The notes under the pieces: generated by a model | Databases searched by the model: none | What the model saw: only the letters and a program-made list of their open reading frames with translations | Told to the model about the DNA's origin: nothing | Assembly (NCBI RefSeq): GCF_026410255.1 | Contig: NZ_JAPMLL010000013.1 | Span: forward strand, 55,223-119,222 | Direction of reading: 5' to 3' | DNA: 64,000 nucleotides | DNA from: Xanthomarina sp. F1114 | Lineage (GTDB): Bacteria; Bacteroidota; Bacteroidia; Flavobacteriales; Flavobacteriaceae | Translations under genes and position numbers: made by a program | In this document: positions 35,573 to 43,457 of the stretch, piece after piece | Position numbering within the stretch: position 1 is the first letter of the stretch | Layout: each line of letters opens with the position of its first letter

Positions 35573-36901
35573 ATGGTGTTAAACAATGAAAATATATTAT
35601 TGGTCGATGACGATATTCACATTCTAGAGCTTATCCAACGTCATTTACAATCCTTTAATTATCATACCTATAAAGCAGTTTCTGTAAAAGAAGCCATAGA
35701 GATTTTAAAAGATAAAAATATCGATTTGCTAATAACAGATCTAAAAATGCCTGGAGTGGATGGTTTGGAATTGGTAAAATTCGTTTCGGAGCACTATCCA
35801 GAAATACCTAAATTGGTTGTTACCGGTTATCCATCTATTGATGGTGCTTTAGAAGCTATGAAATCTGGGGTTATGGATTATTTAACCAAACCTTTTACTA
35901 AAGAAGAATTGAGAAAGGCAGTATCAAAATCTTTAGAATTAAAGCCTCAAAAGCACATTCCAGAAAAAACAGAAAATAAAGAAGATTCTGGTTCTTATGG
36001 AGAATTAATTGGAAATTCTGATGCCATAAAAAAAGTAACTGAAGTTATTGAGCGGGTTAAAAGCAATCGAGCTACTGTTTTTATTACAGGAGAAAGTGGT
36101 ACCGGAAAAGAATTAGTGGCGCGTTCCATTCATTATATGGGTAAGTATGCCAGAGCTCCTTTTATAGCTGTAAACTGTGGAGCTATTCCAGAAAACTTAC
36201 TGGAAGCAGAGTTGTTTGGTTATACTAAAGGTGCATTTACGGGAGCTAACGAAAATAGAATAGGTTTCTTTCAAGCTGCCAACAAAGGCACATTATTTTT
36301 AGATGAAATTGGTAATGCCTCAATGGCTACTCAACTAAGACTTTTAAGAGTTCTGCAAGAAAAGGAAGTAACTAGATTAGGATCTCAGAAAGTGGAGAAA
36401 GTGGATGTTAGACTAATTGCTGCAACTAATATAGATTTAAAAGAACTTATAAAGAAGGGTAAATTTAGAGAAGACCTGTATTATAGGTTAACTGTTGTGC
36501 AAATAGATGTACCACCTTTACGGGAACGTTTGGAAGACGTAGCTTTATTAACCGAAAAGTTTTTATTTAAATACGGTGTTGAATATAAAGACCGGTTGTT
36601 AAAAATTACTCCCGAAGCTCTAGAAGTCTTAGAACGGTATTCCTGGCCAGGAAATATTAGAGAGCTAGAAAATGTTGTGCAACAGGCTATTATTATGTGC
36701 GATAAACAAGTTGAAGTAAAAGATTTACCCGATTATTTAAAATATAAAATAGATTTTCCTACCGAGAACGAACTTTTACCTTTAAAAGAAGTAGAGAGGA
36801 ATCATATACTAAAAGTGCTAAAAGCAACAAACAATAATAAAACTCAGGCAGCAAAAATTCTACAAATAGATAGAAAAACACTCAGCGAGAAAATTAAATA
36901 A
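35573..36901 (+). CDS. Sigma-54-dependent response regulator (NtrC family)
   Basis: 442 residues with three domains. Receiver (1-120) with 'LLVDDD' and phospho-acceptor Asp56 (in ITDLKMPG). AAA+ domain (about 150-385) with Walker A 'GESGTGKE', the sigma-54 contact loop 'GAFTGA' (near 220), Walker B 'GTLFLDEIG' and 'RLIAATNIDLKELI'. C-terminal Fis-type HTH (about 402-442, 'NNNKTQAAKILQIDRKTLSEKIK'). All residues needed to activate sigma-54 are present. It is paired with the kinase upstream. A sigma-54 promoter 137 bp beyond its stop is the likely target. Confidence 0.97.
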   Translation: MVLNNENILLVDDDIHILELIQRHLQSFNYHTYKAVSVKEAIEILKDKNIDLLITDLKMPGVDGLELVKFVSEHYPEIPKLVVTGYPSIDGALEAMKSGVMDYLTKPFTKEELRKAVSKSLELKPQKHIPEKTENKEDSGSYGELIGNSDAIKKVTEVIERVKSNRATVFITGESGTGKELVARSIHYMGKYARAPFIAVNCGAIPENLLEAELFGYTKGAFTGANENRIGFFQAANKGTLFLDEIGNASMATQLRLLRVLQEKEVTRLGSQKVEKVDVRLIAATNIDLKELIKKGKFREDLYYRLTVVQIDVPPLRERLEDVALLTEKFLFKYGVEYKDRLLKITPEALEVLERYSWPGNIRELENVVQQAIIMCDKQVEVKDLPDYLKYKIDFPTENELLPLKEVERNHILKVLKATNNNKTQAAKILQIDRKTLSEKIK

Positions 36902-37037
36902 CTTAAAAGCTATGGGTAGATTTACCACAAGTGAGTAAAAACTCCCCACTCTTATAAAAGAAAGTAATTTGGTGTCAATGCAAGTAAAAGCCTGAAAAAC
37001 AATGGTTTGTTAATTATTTTTAAAAATATTTAGATAG

Positions 37038-37055
37038 TTGGCACAGGAGTTGCTC
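37038..37055 (+). promoter_or_regulatory. Sigma-54 (-24/-12) promoter
   Basis: The sequence TTGGCACAGGAGTTGCTC has the invariant GG (37040-37041) and GC (37052-37053) with exactly 10 bp between them. It matches YTGGCACGNNNNTTGCW in all but one consensus base. Expected transcription start is near 37065, 19 bp before the ATG at 37084. It lies directly downstream of an NtrC-type activator gene. Confidence 0.88.
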
Positions 37056-37083
37056 TTAGTAGCATGGATTAAAAAATTGGTTT

Positions 37084-37281
37084 ATGGATACTATAGAAAG
37101 AAGTTTATGTAATACCTGTAAGTATGTAGACTCCTGTAGTTTAACTTTAGACAAAAATTTTATCTGGTCTTGCAGTGAATATAAATTAGCCAAAGATTTA
37201 AAACAAAATAATTACCCTCAAAAATTAACAAACGAGTTCAAATTAGTTAGTAAAGATACTAGTGTAATAGAACTTAATTAA
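37084..37281 (+). CDS. Small Cys4 protein of sigma-54 operon
   Basis: 65 residues, the first gene after the sigma-54 promoter and 11 bp before glutamate dehydrogenase. Four cysteines (C9, C12, C18, C30) fit the pattern C-x2-C-x5-C-x11-C-x-E-Y. This layout is typical of small zinc-binding or Fe-S proteins in which the last Cys is followed by x-E-[FY]. No TM segment or signal peptide is seen. The C-terminal half is polar and Lys-rich. I do not recognise a named family. Its place suggests it is a regulator, redox partner or stability factor for GdhA. Confidence 0.75.
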   Translation: MDTIERSLCNTCKYVDSCSLTLDKNFIWSCSEYKLAKDLKQNNYPQKLTNEFKLVSKDTSVIELN

Positions 37282-37292
37282 ATTAAATACAA

Positions 37293-38585
37293 ATGACATT
37301 AACAAAAGAAGTGAAAAAGCCGCAACCAAAGCAAGGCATGCTAGAAAATGTTATGAAGCAGTTTAATCATGCTGCAGATTTGGTTGAACTTAACCCAAAT
37401 ATCAAAAAGATACTTGCGGTTACAAACAATGAATTAATCATTCATTTTCCAGTAAGAATGGATAATGGAGATGTGGAAGTTTTTAAAGGTTACCGTGTTC
37501 AGCATAACAATGCTTTAGGTCCATACAAGGGAGGTTTAAGATACCACCCAACTATCGACATTGATTCTGTAAAAGCTTTAGCTATGTGGATGACTTGGAA
37601 AACATCCTTAGCGGGTCTTCCTTATGGAGGTGCTAAAGGTGGAATTCAAATTGATCCAAAAAAATACTCCAATGCAGAATTAGAGCGTATTACAAGAAGA
37701 TTTACTTATGCTTTAGGAGAAAACATTGGGCCAGAGCATGATATTCCTGCGCCAGACGTTAATACAAACTCTCAAACAATGGCTTGGATTGCAGACACAT
37801 ACATGTCTACAAAAGGTCCATCAGAGCGTTCAAAAAACCATCACGTAGTAACTGGTAAACCAGTTGGATCAGGAGGTCTTGAAGGACGTGATAGAGCTAC
37901 TGGATTTGGAGTTTATTTAAATATTAAATTCTGGGCAGAAAATAAGGGTATCGATTTAAAAGGAAAAAGATTTATTGTTCAAGGTTTTGGTAACGTGGGC
38001 TATTGGGCTGCACACTTCTTAGAAGAGGATGGCGCGAAATTAGTTGGTGTTCAAGATGCTTTTGGAAGTATTGCTAACCCAGAAGGATTAGGAGCTGAAA
38101 GCTTAAAAGAATATATTGAAGGAAACAACGGAAGTCTTGTTGGTTATACCAATGGAAAATCTATTGAAAAAGGAGATTTCTTTGGTTTAGATTGCGATAT
38201 CTGTATTCCTGCAGCTTTAGGAAATCAAATTACTGAAGACAACGCTAATAATATAAAGGCAGTTTTAGTTGCAGAGGGTGCAAATGGGCCAACAACTGTT
38301 GAAGCTGAGAAAATTTTATTAGATCGTGGTGTAGATATTATTCCTGATATTTTATGTAATTCAGGGGGTGTTATTGGTAGTTATTTTGAATGGCTACAAA
38401 ACAGAAACGGAGAACTTTGGGAATTAGATGAAATTCTAGCTAAAATAACTAAAAAACTAGCTGAAGTTTTTAGAAGAGTCCTAAAAACATCTAATGAAAA
38501 AGAATTAGATATGCGTTCTGCTGCCTATGTATTGGCTATTGAGCGTATTGAAAAAGCCTATGTACAAAGAGGTATTTTCCCTTAA
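37293..38585 (+). CDS. gdhA: Glutamate dehydrogenase (Glu/Leu/Phe/Val family)
   Basis: 430 residues, the length of the hexameric RocG/GdhA-type enzymes. Interconverts glutamate with 2-oxoglutarate and ammonium. Seen: substrate site 'YKGGLRYHPTIDIDSVKALAMWMTWKTSLAGLPYGGAKGGI' with catalytic Lys, 'GPEHDIPAPDVNTN', Rossmann motif 'IVQGFGNVGYWAAHFLEEDGAKLVGVQD' and 'VAEGANGPTTVEAEKIL'. It sits in a sigma-54-promoted operon beside an NtrC-type regulator, which fits control by nitrogen or carbon status. Cofactor preference cannot be read with certainty. Confidence 0.96.
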   Translation: MTLTKEVKKPQPKQGMLENVMKQFNHAADLVELNPNIKKILAVTNNELIIHFPVRMDNGDVEVFKGYRVQHNNALGPYKGGLRYHPTIDIDSVKALAMWMTWKTSLAGLPYGGAKGGIQIDPKKYSNAELERITRRFTYALGENIGPEHDIPAPDVNTNSQTMAWIADTYMSTKGPSERSKNHHVVTGKPVGSGGLEGRDRATGFGVYLNIKFWAENKGIDLKGKRFIVQGFGNVGYWAAHFLEEDGAKLVGVQDAFGSIANPEGLGAESLKEYIEGNNGSLVGYTNGKSIEKGDFFGLDCDICIPAALGNQITEDNANNIKAVLVAEGANGPTTVEAEKILLDRGVDIIPDILCNSGGVIGSYFEWLQNRNGELWELDEILAKITKKLAEVFRRVLKTSNEKELDMRSAAYVLAIERIEKAYVQRGIFP

Positions 38586-38606
38586 TTAATACTTAAATTT
38601 TTTATA

Positions 38607-39023
38607 ATGAAATACGGAAGTTTAATATTAGAAAAAAAGGAATTTGTGACCTTAAAGCGTCTCCTAAGTTTAGCTGGGAATCATAAAGATGCTGCTAGAA
38701 AGAATTCAGTTCTCAGATTACAGAGTGAAATGGAGACTGCAATTGTTTCTGATGAAGAGGATATGCCGGATGATGTTATTAGATTTAATTCTGAAGTTAC
38801 TGTAGTTTCGGGTGATGGTTGGGAGAATAATTTTCAACTTGTAGCTCCAACTGAAAGTAATTATTCTAATAAAAAATTATCTGTATTAACAGCTATGGGC
38901 TTGGCCGTAATGGGGTATGCCAAAGGCGACGTTATTGATTGGGAATTTCCTGGAGGCGCAAAGTCTTTAGAAGTAAAAGAAGTAAAACAAGTAAAAGTAG
39001 AAAGTAATCAAATCAAATTATAA
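38607..39023 (+). CDS. GreA/GreB C-terminal-domain protein (Rnk-like)
   Basis: 138 residues. The C-terminal half has the FKBP-like beta domain of Gre factors and Rnk ('FNSEVTVVSGDGWENNFQLVAPTESNYSNKKLSVLTAMGLAVMGYAKGDVIDWEFPGGAKSLEVKEV'). The N-terminal part is a short helix-rich segment, not the long acidic coiled coil of GreA, so transcript cleavage is unlikely. Rnk-like proteins contact RNA polymerase. It follows gdhA by 21 bp and overlaps the next gene by one base (taATG). Confidence 0.85.
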   Translation: MKYGSLILEKKEFVTLKRLLSLAGNHKDAARKNSVLRLQSEMETAIVSDEEDMPDDVIRFNSEVTVVSGDGWENNFQLVAPTESNYSNKKLSVLTAMGLAVMGYAKGDVIDWEFPGGAKSLEVKEVKQVKVESNQIKL

Positions 39024-39400
39024 TGGAATTAAATACGTTTTTTTCACACGATACAGATGAAGAGATTATCCACGCAAAACGATTGCAAGATTTAAATATT
39101 TGGATCTCTCATTTAAGTTATGCTACCAATGAATGCGATTGGTTGACTAAAATAGCATCTAATAAAATTGGAGACAAAGTTTTAAGAGATAAGCTTTTAG
39201 AAAAAAATGAAGTTAATTCGGCATTGCTAAACGAACTGTATAACTACAAAAGTTCTATAGGAAGTTTTCACGAATGCGATGATTTAGAATGCGACTTGTT
39301 TTATATCAATCAACACGATGTGTTTTATGCCAAATACGTAAAACATATAGAAGAATATAGAGCTATAAAAAGTCAAGTTTATTTAAAAATTTTAGAATAA
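39023..39400 (+). CDS. Unknown helical protein, last gene of gdhA operon
   Basis: 125 residues, mostly alpha-helical and acidic, overlapping the Rnk-like gene by 1 bp. No signal peptide or TM. It contains several cysteines ('ECDWLTK', 'HECDDLECD'), which could hold metal, and a C-terminal helix 'YAKYVKHIEEYRAIKSQVYLKILE'. I do not recognise the family. Its position at the end of a sigma-54-driven operon is the only clue to its job. Confidence 0.75.
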   Translation: MELNTFFSHDTDEEIIHAKRLQDLNIWISHLSYATNECDWLTKIASNKIGDKVLRDKLLEKNEVNSALLNELYNYKSSIGSFHECDDLECDLFYINQHDVFYAKYVKHIEEYRAIKSQVYLKILE

Positions 39401-39431
39401 GTACGATAGTTTGTTAGTTTGTATTTAATTT

Positions 39432-39463
39432 AGCCACGGGAACTTCGGTTCCTGTGGCTTTTC
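39432..39463 (+). terminator. Rho-independent terminator after gdhA operon
   Basis: AGCCACGGGAAC (39432-39443) pairs with GTTCCTGTGGCT (39448-39459), one G-U wobble, closed by a stable TTCG tetraloop and followed by T. Closes the operon from 37084 to 39400. Confidence 0.93.
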
Positions 39464-39542
39464 TAATTTTCAAACCAAATAGTAATTAGAAAAGTTTAGC
39501 TAATATTCAAGTAAGTAAAAAACATTGATTTTTTAAAAAGGT

Positions 39543-40172
39543 ATGGAGTTATTTTTATTAAGTTTTGGAGCGCTTTTTTCTATTATGAACCCTTTAGGAA
39601 CGCTTCCAATATTTGTTGGGTTAACGGACGATTATACTAAAAAAGAAAGAGCTTTAACCGCATTTTGGACAGCAATTGATGTTTTAGCCATATTGGTACT
39701 TTCCTTTTTTGCGGGAAAATTTATCCTTTCTTTTTTTGGAATTAGTTTAAACGCACTTAAAATTGCTGGAGGACTTATTATAGCAACTTCTGGATTTGCT
39801 TTATTAACAGGTAAATTTCGTGAGCATAAAGGAATGAAACGCGAACGTGTAAAAGAAATTATTGAAAGTAGAGATCCTATTTCTTTAACGCCATTAGCTA
39901 TTCCCATGTTAGCTGGTCCAGGAACTATTTCCTTGTTAATTGCGTATAACCAAGAATATACTTCAACTCAAGAAATCTTAATTATTTTAGGCGCTATTTT
40001 TACGGCATCTTTATTCATTTATTTCATATTAAAAAGTGCTCATTTTATCGTGAAATTTTTAGGAGCTTCTGGAATTAATGCCTTGTCTAGAATTATTGGA
40101 TTTATAGTTATTGCTATTGGAGTAGAATACATAATAGGCTCTGTAGTTGCTATACTTTCAACTATATTATAA
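39543..40172 (+). CDS. MarC family membrane protein (NAAT transporter)
   Basis: 209 residues with six TM helices. Family signature 'LFSIMNPLGTLPIFVGLT' in TM1 and 'TPLAIPMLAGPGTISLLI' in the middle helix. Despite early naming for multiple antibiotic resistance, MarC-type proteins have no proven substrate. A hydrophilic loop lies near residues 90-110. The 3' end overlaps the converging APC gene by 11 bp, so there is no room for a terminator between the two. Confidence 0.92.
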   Translation: MELFLLSFGALFSIMNPLGTLPIFVGLTDDYTKKERALTAFWTAIDVLAILVLSFFAGKFILSFFGISLNALKIAGGLIIATSGFALLTGKFREHKGMKRERVKEIIESRDPISLTPLAIPMLAGPGTISLLIAYNQEYTSTQEILIILGAIFTASLFIYFILKSAHFIVKFLGASGINALSRIIGFIVIAIGVEYIIGSVVAILSTIL

Positions 40173-41892
40173 GTCTAACATCTCCAAGCTCATTTATTCT
40201 ATAAGGGAAATTATCTCCCGGTGAACCTATAAACATAAAGTTTATGGGAATTTTATATTTTTTTGATAATTCTTTTATTTTCTCCGGATTAAAATGTCCT
40301 TGCTCTTCCACAAACTCTATATGAATATTGGGGTAAGCTCGATCTAGCACTTCAATATCCGATTTTAATTTTGGAGGTAGAATAAAATCAGGCTTTATAA
40401 CGGATACTATTTTGAGTCGTCTTGTATGTTCATTTTGAATAATATATAAAATAGCTTTGTTAATAGTGGCAGCATTATCATGATTGGTGAAAAACACAAA
40501 TTCCTGACTGTTAATACGGAGTATTAATTTTTTTACAAGCGTATTTATACCTCTAAAAACAGGCGTATTAGAAGGAATAAAATAGGCAACAATTTTTAGG
40601 AAGCCTCGTAAAATTCGAATGCGATACAACATGAATAATACCACTAAGGAGGTGGGAATTAAATACTGAAGAAAGATGCCAAAGTAAGGCGGATTTAATA
40701 TCATATTTCCTATTAAAGCTAAATCCACTCCAAGAATTCCAAAAAACAATGCCCCAACACTCGCTCGCTCTGGTCGAGGGAGATTCTTTCTGTTTATTTT
40801 TAATAAAATATTACCTATTGCAAATAATATCATAACACTTAAAAAGGCAATAGTATAAACTCCAGCCAAGGCTTTTAGGTTTCCTTGTGTAAAAATTAAA
40901 ATGGTAACACAGAGTATAAAAAAGCTGATGAATATAAGATATGAACTTCCTTTTTTGTTCTTTTTTAATAAGAATTTAGGGAGTATTCTATCTAAGGTCA
41001 TCCGTTCTACCAGACCTCCAACGCCCACAAAAGAGGTTAAAACAGCGCCGCTTAATACTAAAACGGCATCTATAGAAATAATATAAAATAACCAGTTTCC
41101 ACCAGAGGTTTGCCCCATAAAAGAAAGTAAGGTTTCATTATTGGTGTCTATACTTGCCATGGGTAATATAGCTAAGGCTAAAAAAGCTATTAACGGATTA
41201 AAAACGGTGACTATAATCCACATGTTTCTAAGTGTTTTTGGAAACACTCCGTCCTGTTGTTCTTCTACATAATTTGCAGAACTTTCAAAACCGCTAATTC
41301 CAAGCATGGCAGCTGCAAATCCAAAAAATAGAGCCGTAGTAATACTGCCTTCTATAGGGTTTCTGAAATTTGTAAGAAGGGTATCGAATCCGTTTTGAAA
41401 CAAATAAACACCACAAAACACACATAAAAGTGTTAATGATATCAAATGAAAAATGAAGATCGCAGTAGCTACCTTGGAAGACTCCCCAATTCCCATAATA
41501 ACAATAATCATAAAAACAGCTAATAGGCCAATAGTTGTATAAATAATAGGAATTCCGTGCCAAAGACTATGAGCATATTTTACAGATTCGCTGGCAGAAA
41601 TTACGGCTGTTGCCATATAAGATAAAACTGTTAAGGTGGCAGCAAAAGAAGCAGTAGATTTTTTTGTTGTATTTAAAAGCGCATTATAAGCGCCTCCATT
41701 TAAAGGTAGAGCTCCAACAACTTCCCCATAAATTTTTCGAAAAAAGAAAAGAACTAAAGCTACCATTAATAACGAAATCCAAGCGTATTGCCCTGCATAA
41801 ACAATAGCTAATCCCGAAACATATAAACATGAAGAACTAATGTCGTTACCACAAATAGAAGTTGCAGCTAATTCATTTAAGCGTTTTTTCAT
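40162..41892 (-). CDS. APC family amino acid permease with cytosolic C-terminal domain
   Basis: 576 residues. About twelve TM helices (residues 20-450), starting 'MKKRLNELAATSICGNDISSSCLYVSGLAIVYAGQYAWISLLMVALVLFFFRKIYGEVVGALPLNGGAYNALLN', the APC 'GG' region. It also has 'AAAMLGISGFESSANYVEEQQDGVFPKTLR'. A soluble C-terminal domain of about 120 residues ('FVFFTNHDNAATINKAILYIIQN', 'RRLKIVSVIKPDF') resembles a universal-stress-like alpha/beta domain and may sense or regulate. The substrate is unknown. It has an inverted repeat at its start codon. Confidence 0.9.
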   Translation of the reverse strand: MKKRLNELAATSICGNDISSSCLYVSGLAIVYAGQYAWISLLMVALVLFFFRKIYGEVVGALPLNGGAYNALLNTTKKSTASFAATLTVLSYMATAVISASESVKYAHSLWHGIPIIYTTIGLLAVFMIIVIMGIGESSKVATAIFIFHLISLTLLCVFCGVYLFQNGFDTLLTNFRNPIEGSITTALFFGFAAAMLGISGFESSANYVEEQQDGVFPKTLRNMWIIVTVFNPLIAFLALAILPMASIDTNNETLLSFMGQTSGGNWLFYIISIDAVLVLSGAVLTSFVGVGGLVERMTLDRILPKFLLKKNKKGSSYLIFISFFILCVTILIFTQGNLKALAGVYTIAFLSVMILFAIGNILLKINRKNLPRPERASVGALFFGILGVDLALIGNMILNPPYFGIFLQYLIPTSLVVLFMLYRIRILRGFLKIVAYFIPSNTPVFRGINTLVKKLILRINSQEFVFFTNHDNAATINKAILYIIQNEHTRRLKIVSVIKPDFILPPKLKSDIEVLDRAYPNIHIEFVEEQGHFNPEKIKELSKKYKIPINFMFIGSPGDNFPYRINELGDVRLII

Positions 41893-41894
41893 TT

Positions 41895-41916
41895 GTAAGT
41901 ATGTTAGATTACTTAC
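41895..41916 (-). promoter_or_regulatory. Inverted repeat GTAAGTA-N8-TACTTAC at permease start
   Basis: Perfect 7-bp arms (41895-41901 and 41910-41916) begin 3 bp upstream of the permease start codon. It could be a repressor site over the leader, or an RNA hairpin that hides the translation start. No -7 box was found in the 242 bp up to the next gene. Confidence 0.5.
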
Positions 41917-42134
41917 TTAAAGGTAGAAAATAAATGAATAACTTATTTACAAGTTAGTATTAAATATTAAAAAAGTAATATTGAAGAGTTGTGACTTCCT
42001 ATTTCTAATCTATTTGTTATTAGATATATAGTAGGTGTTCTATAATTGGAATCTAAAATTATTTTCGGGTTGTTGAGGTTTTAGTTTTTGAGTTTGCCCT
42101 AAATTAAAGAGCGGTTTCAATTTAAAACGTAGAG

Positions 42135-43358
42135 TTATTTTATGGCGTGAATAACCTGTATCTCGTTGTTTCTAAGAACCTGCATGCGTAGGAAAATAAA
42201 TACTGAAAAGGCCCCAAAAACAGAGAAGCCTATAAATAGGGGCAGAGCTGTAGAATTAATAAAGCCACCAATAAAATTGGCAATAGGCACGGCCATCATG
42301 GTAGAGATAAATCCAGTGATTGCCGCTCCAATTCCAGCAATATGTCCAATAGATTCCATAGCAATTGCTCTAATATTTCCAAAAATAAAACCAATTGTAG
42401 AAAATTGAATCGCCATAAAAGCTAGTATAACGACTAAGGTTGGATTTTCTGAATTCCAGAATAATAACACATATAATAAAGCATTCAAACTAAATATGAC
42501 TAAAGCTATAAACGATAAACGCCACATTCCCAATCGCATCACCAAGGAGCCGTTTAAAAAAGTGGATAAGCCAACTCCAATGGCTAAGCCTGCAAATATG
42601 TATGGAAACTCATCCACTAGGCCATATTGCTTTTCAAAAATTATTTGCGACGCACTTAAATACACAATAAACACCCCAGAAATAAACCCGGAAATTATAG
42701 TAAAACCTAAAGTGATTTTGTGTTTTAATAACTCTTTAAAGCCATCTATAAATAAACGCTTATTAAATGTTATTTTATGTTCTGGCTTTAAGGTTTCAGG
42801 TTGTCTTTTCCAAAACCAAAAACACACTAGAAATGCCATGATAATTTGAATATAAAAAATCCCTTTCCAATGGTAAAAATTTAATATGAACTTCCCCATA
42901 ACTGGAGCAATAACAGGAACCAAAATAAAGAAAGTAGTTATAAAAGACATGATTCTTGCCATATAATCGCCTTTGTACATATCTCTAATAATGGCAATGG
43001 CAATAGTTCTTGGAGCGGCCAAACCAATTCCTTGTAAGACTCTACCAAAAATCATCCATTCTAAAGTTGGAGAAAGCACGCAAACAACACTAGCTATAAC
43101 GAAAATACTAAAGCCAATATACACCATGGGTTTTCTTCCAAGACTGTCAGAAAGAGGGCCAAAAAGTAATTGACCTACTCCCAATCCTAAAAAGATCATG
43201 GTAATTAGTAGCTGATTATTGTTGCTATCTACACTGTTTACAGAAACCCCAATGGCAGACATTGCTGGTAAAATAGCGTCTATAGCCAAAGCAACAATAG
43301 ACATTAAAGATGCCATTAAAGCTATAAATTCTAATTTTACAGATTGATTTTCTTGCAT
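42135..43358 (-). CDS. Bcr/CflA family MFS drug-efflux transporter
   Basis: 407 residues, twelve TM helices. 'GLGVGQLLFGPLSDSLGRKPMVYIGF' is the MFS motif A of the Bcr/CflA group; 'RVLQGIGLAAPRTIAIAIIRDMYKGDYMARIMSFITTFFILVPVIAPVMGKFIL' is the TM4-5 stretch with motif C. Such pumps export bicyclomycin, chloramphenicol-type drugs or peptides. It is monocistronic with its own leaderless-type promoter. It follows the acyl-CoA carboxylase operon on the same strand, 99 bp away. Confidence 0.94.
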   Translation of the reverse strand: MQENQSVKLEFIALMASLMSIVALAIDAILPAMSAIGVSVNSVDSNNNQLLITMIFLGLGVGQLLFGPLSDSLGRKPMVYIGFSIFVIASVVCVLSPTLEWMIFGRVLQGIGLAAPRTIAIAIIRDMYKGDYMARIMSFITTFFILVPVIAPVMGKFILNFYHWKGIFYIQIIMAFLVCFWFWKRQPETLKPEHKITFNKRLFIDGFKELLKHKITLGFTIISGFISGVFIVYLSASQIIFEKQYGLVDEFPYIFAGLAIGVGLSTFLNGSLVMRLGMWRLSFIALVIFSLNALLYVLLFWNSENPTLVVILAFMAIQFSTIGFIFGNIRAIAMESIGHIAGIGAAITGFISTMMAVPIANFIGGFINSTALPLFIGFSVFGAFSVFIFLRMQVLRNNEIQVIHAIK

Positions 43359-43361
43359 TCT

Positions 43362-43379
43362 GCAAAAGTAGACTTTTGC
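43362..43379 (-). promoter_or_regulatory. Promoter and palindrome for Bcr/CflA gene
   Basis: GCAAAAGTAGACTTTTGC is a perfect palindrome (arms 43362-43369 and 43372-43379) that contains TACTTTTG, a perfect minus-strand -7 box (43370 to 43363), only 4 nt from the ATG. The palindrome may be an operator; the short distance predicts a leaderless mRNA. Confidence 0.65.
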
Positions 43380-43457
43380 TATTGAAAGCGCTATTTTAGT
43401 TTCTTAATTTAAGTTAAATTATAGTAAATAAAATATAAAGGTTATTTGATTTGATTA

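Noticed and set aside
42496..42849. 117-codon plus-strand frame inside the Bcr/CflA gene
   Set aside because: Antisense shadow; no recognisable protein features and it lies inside a clear MFS gene.
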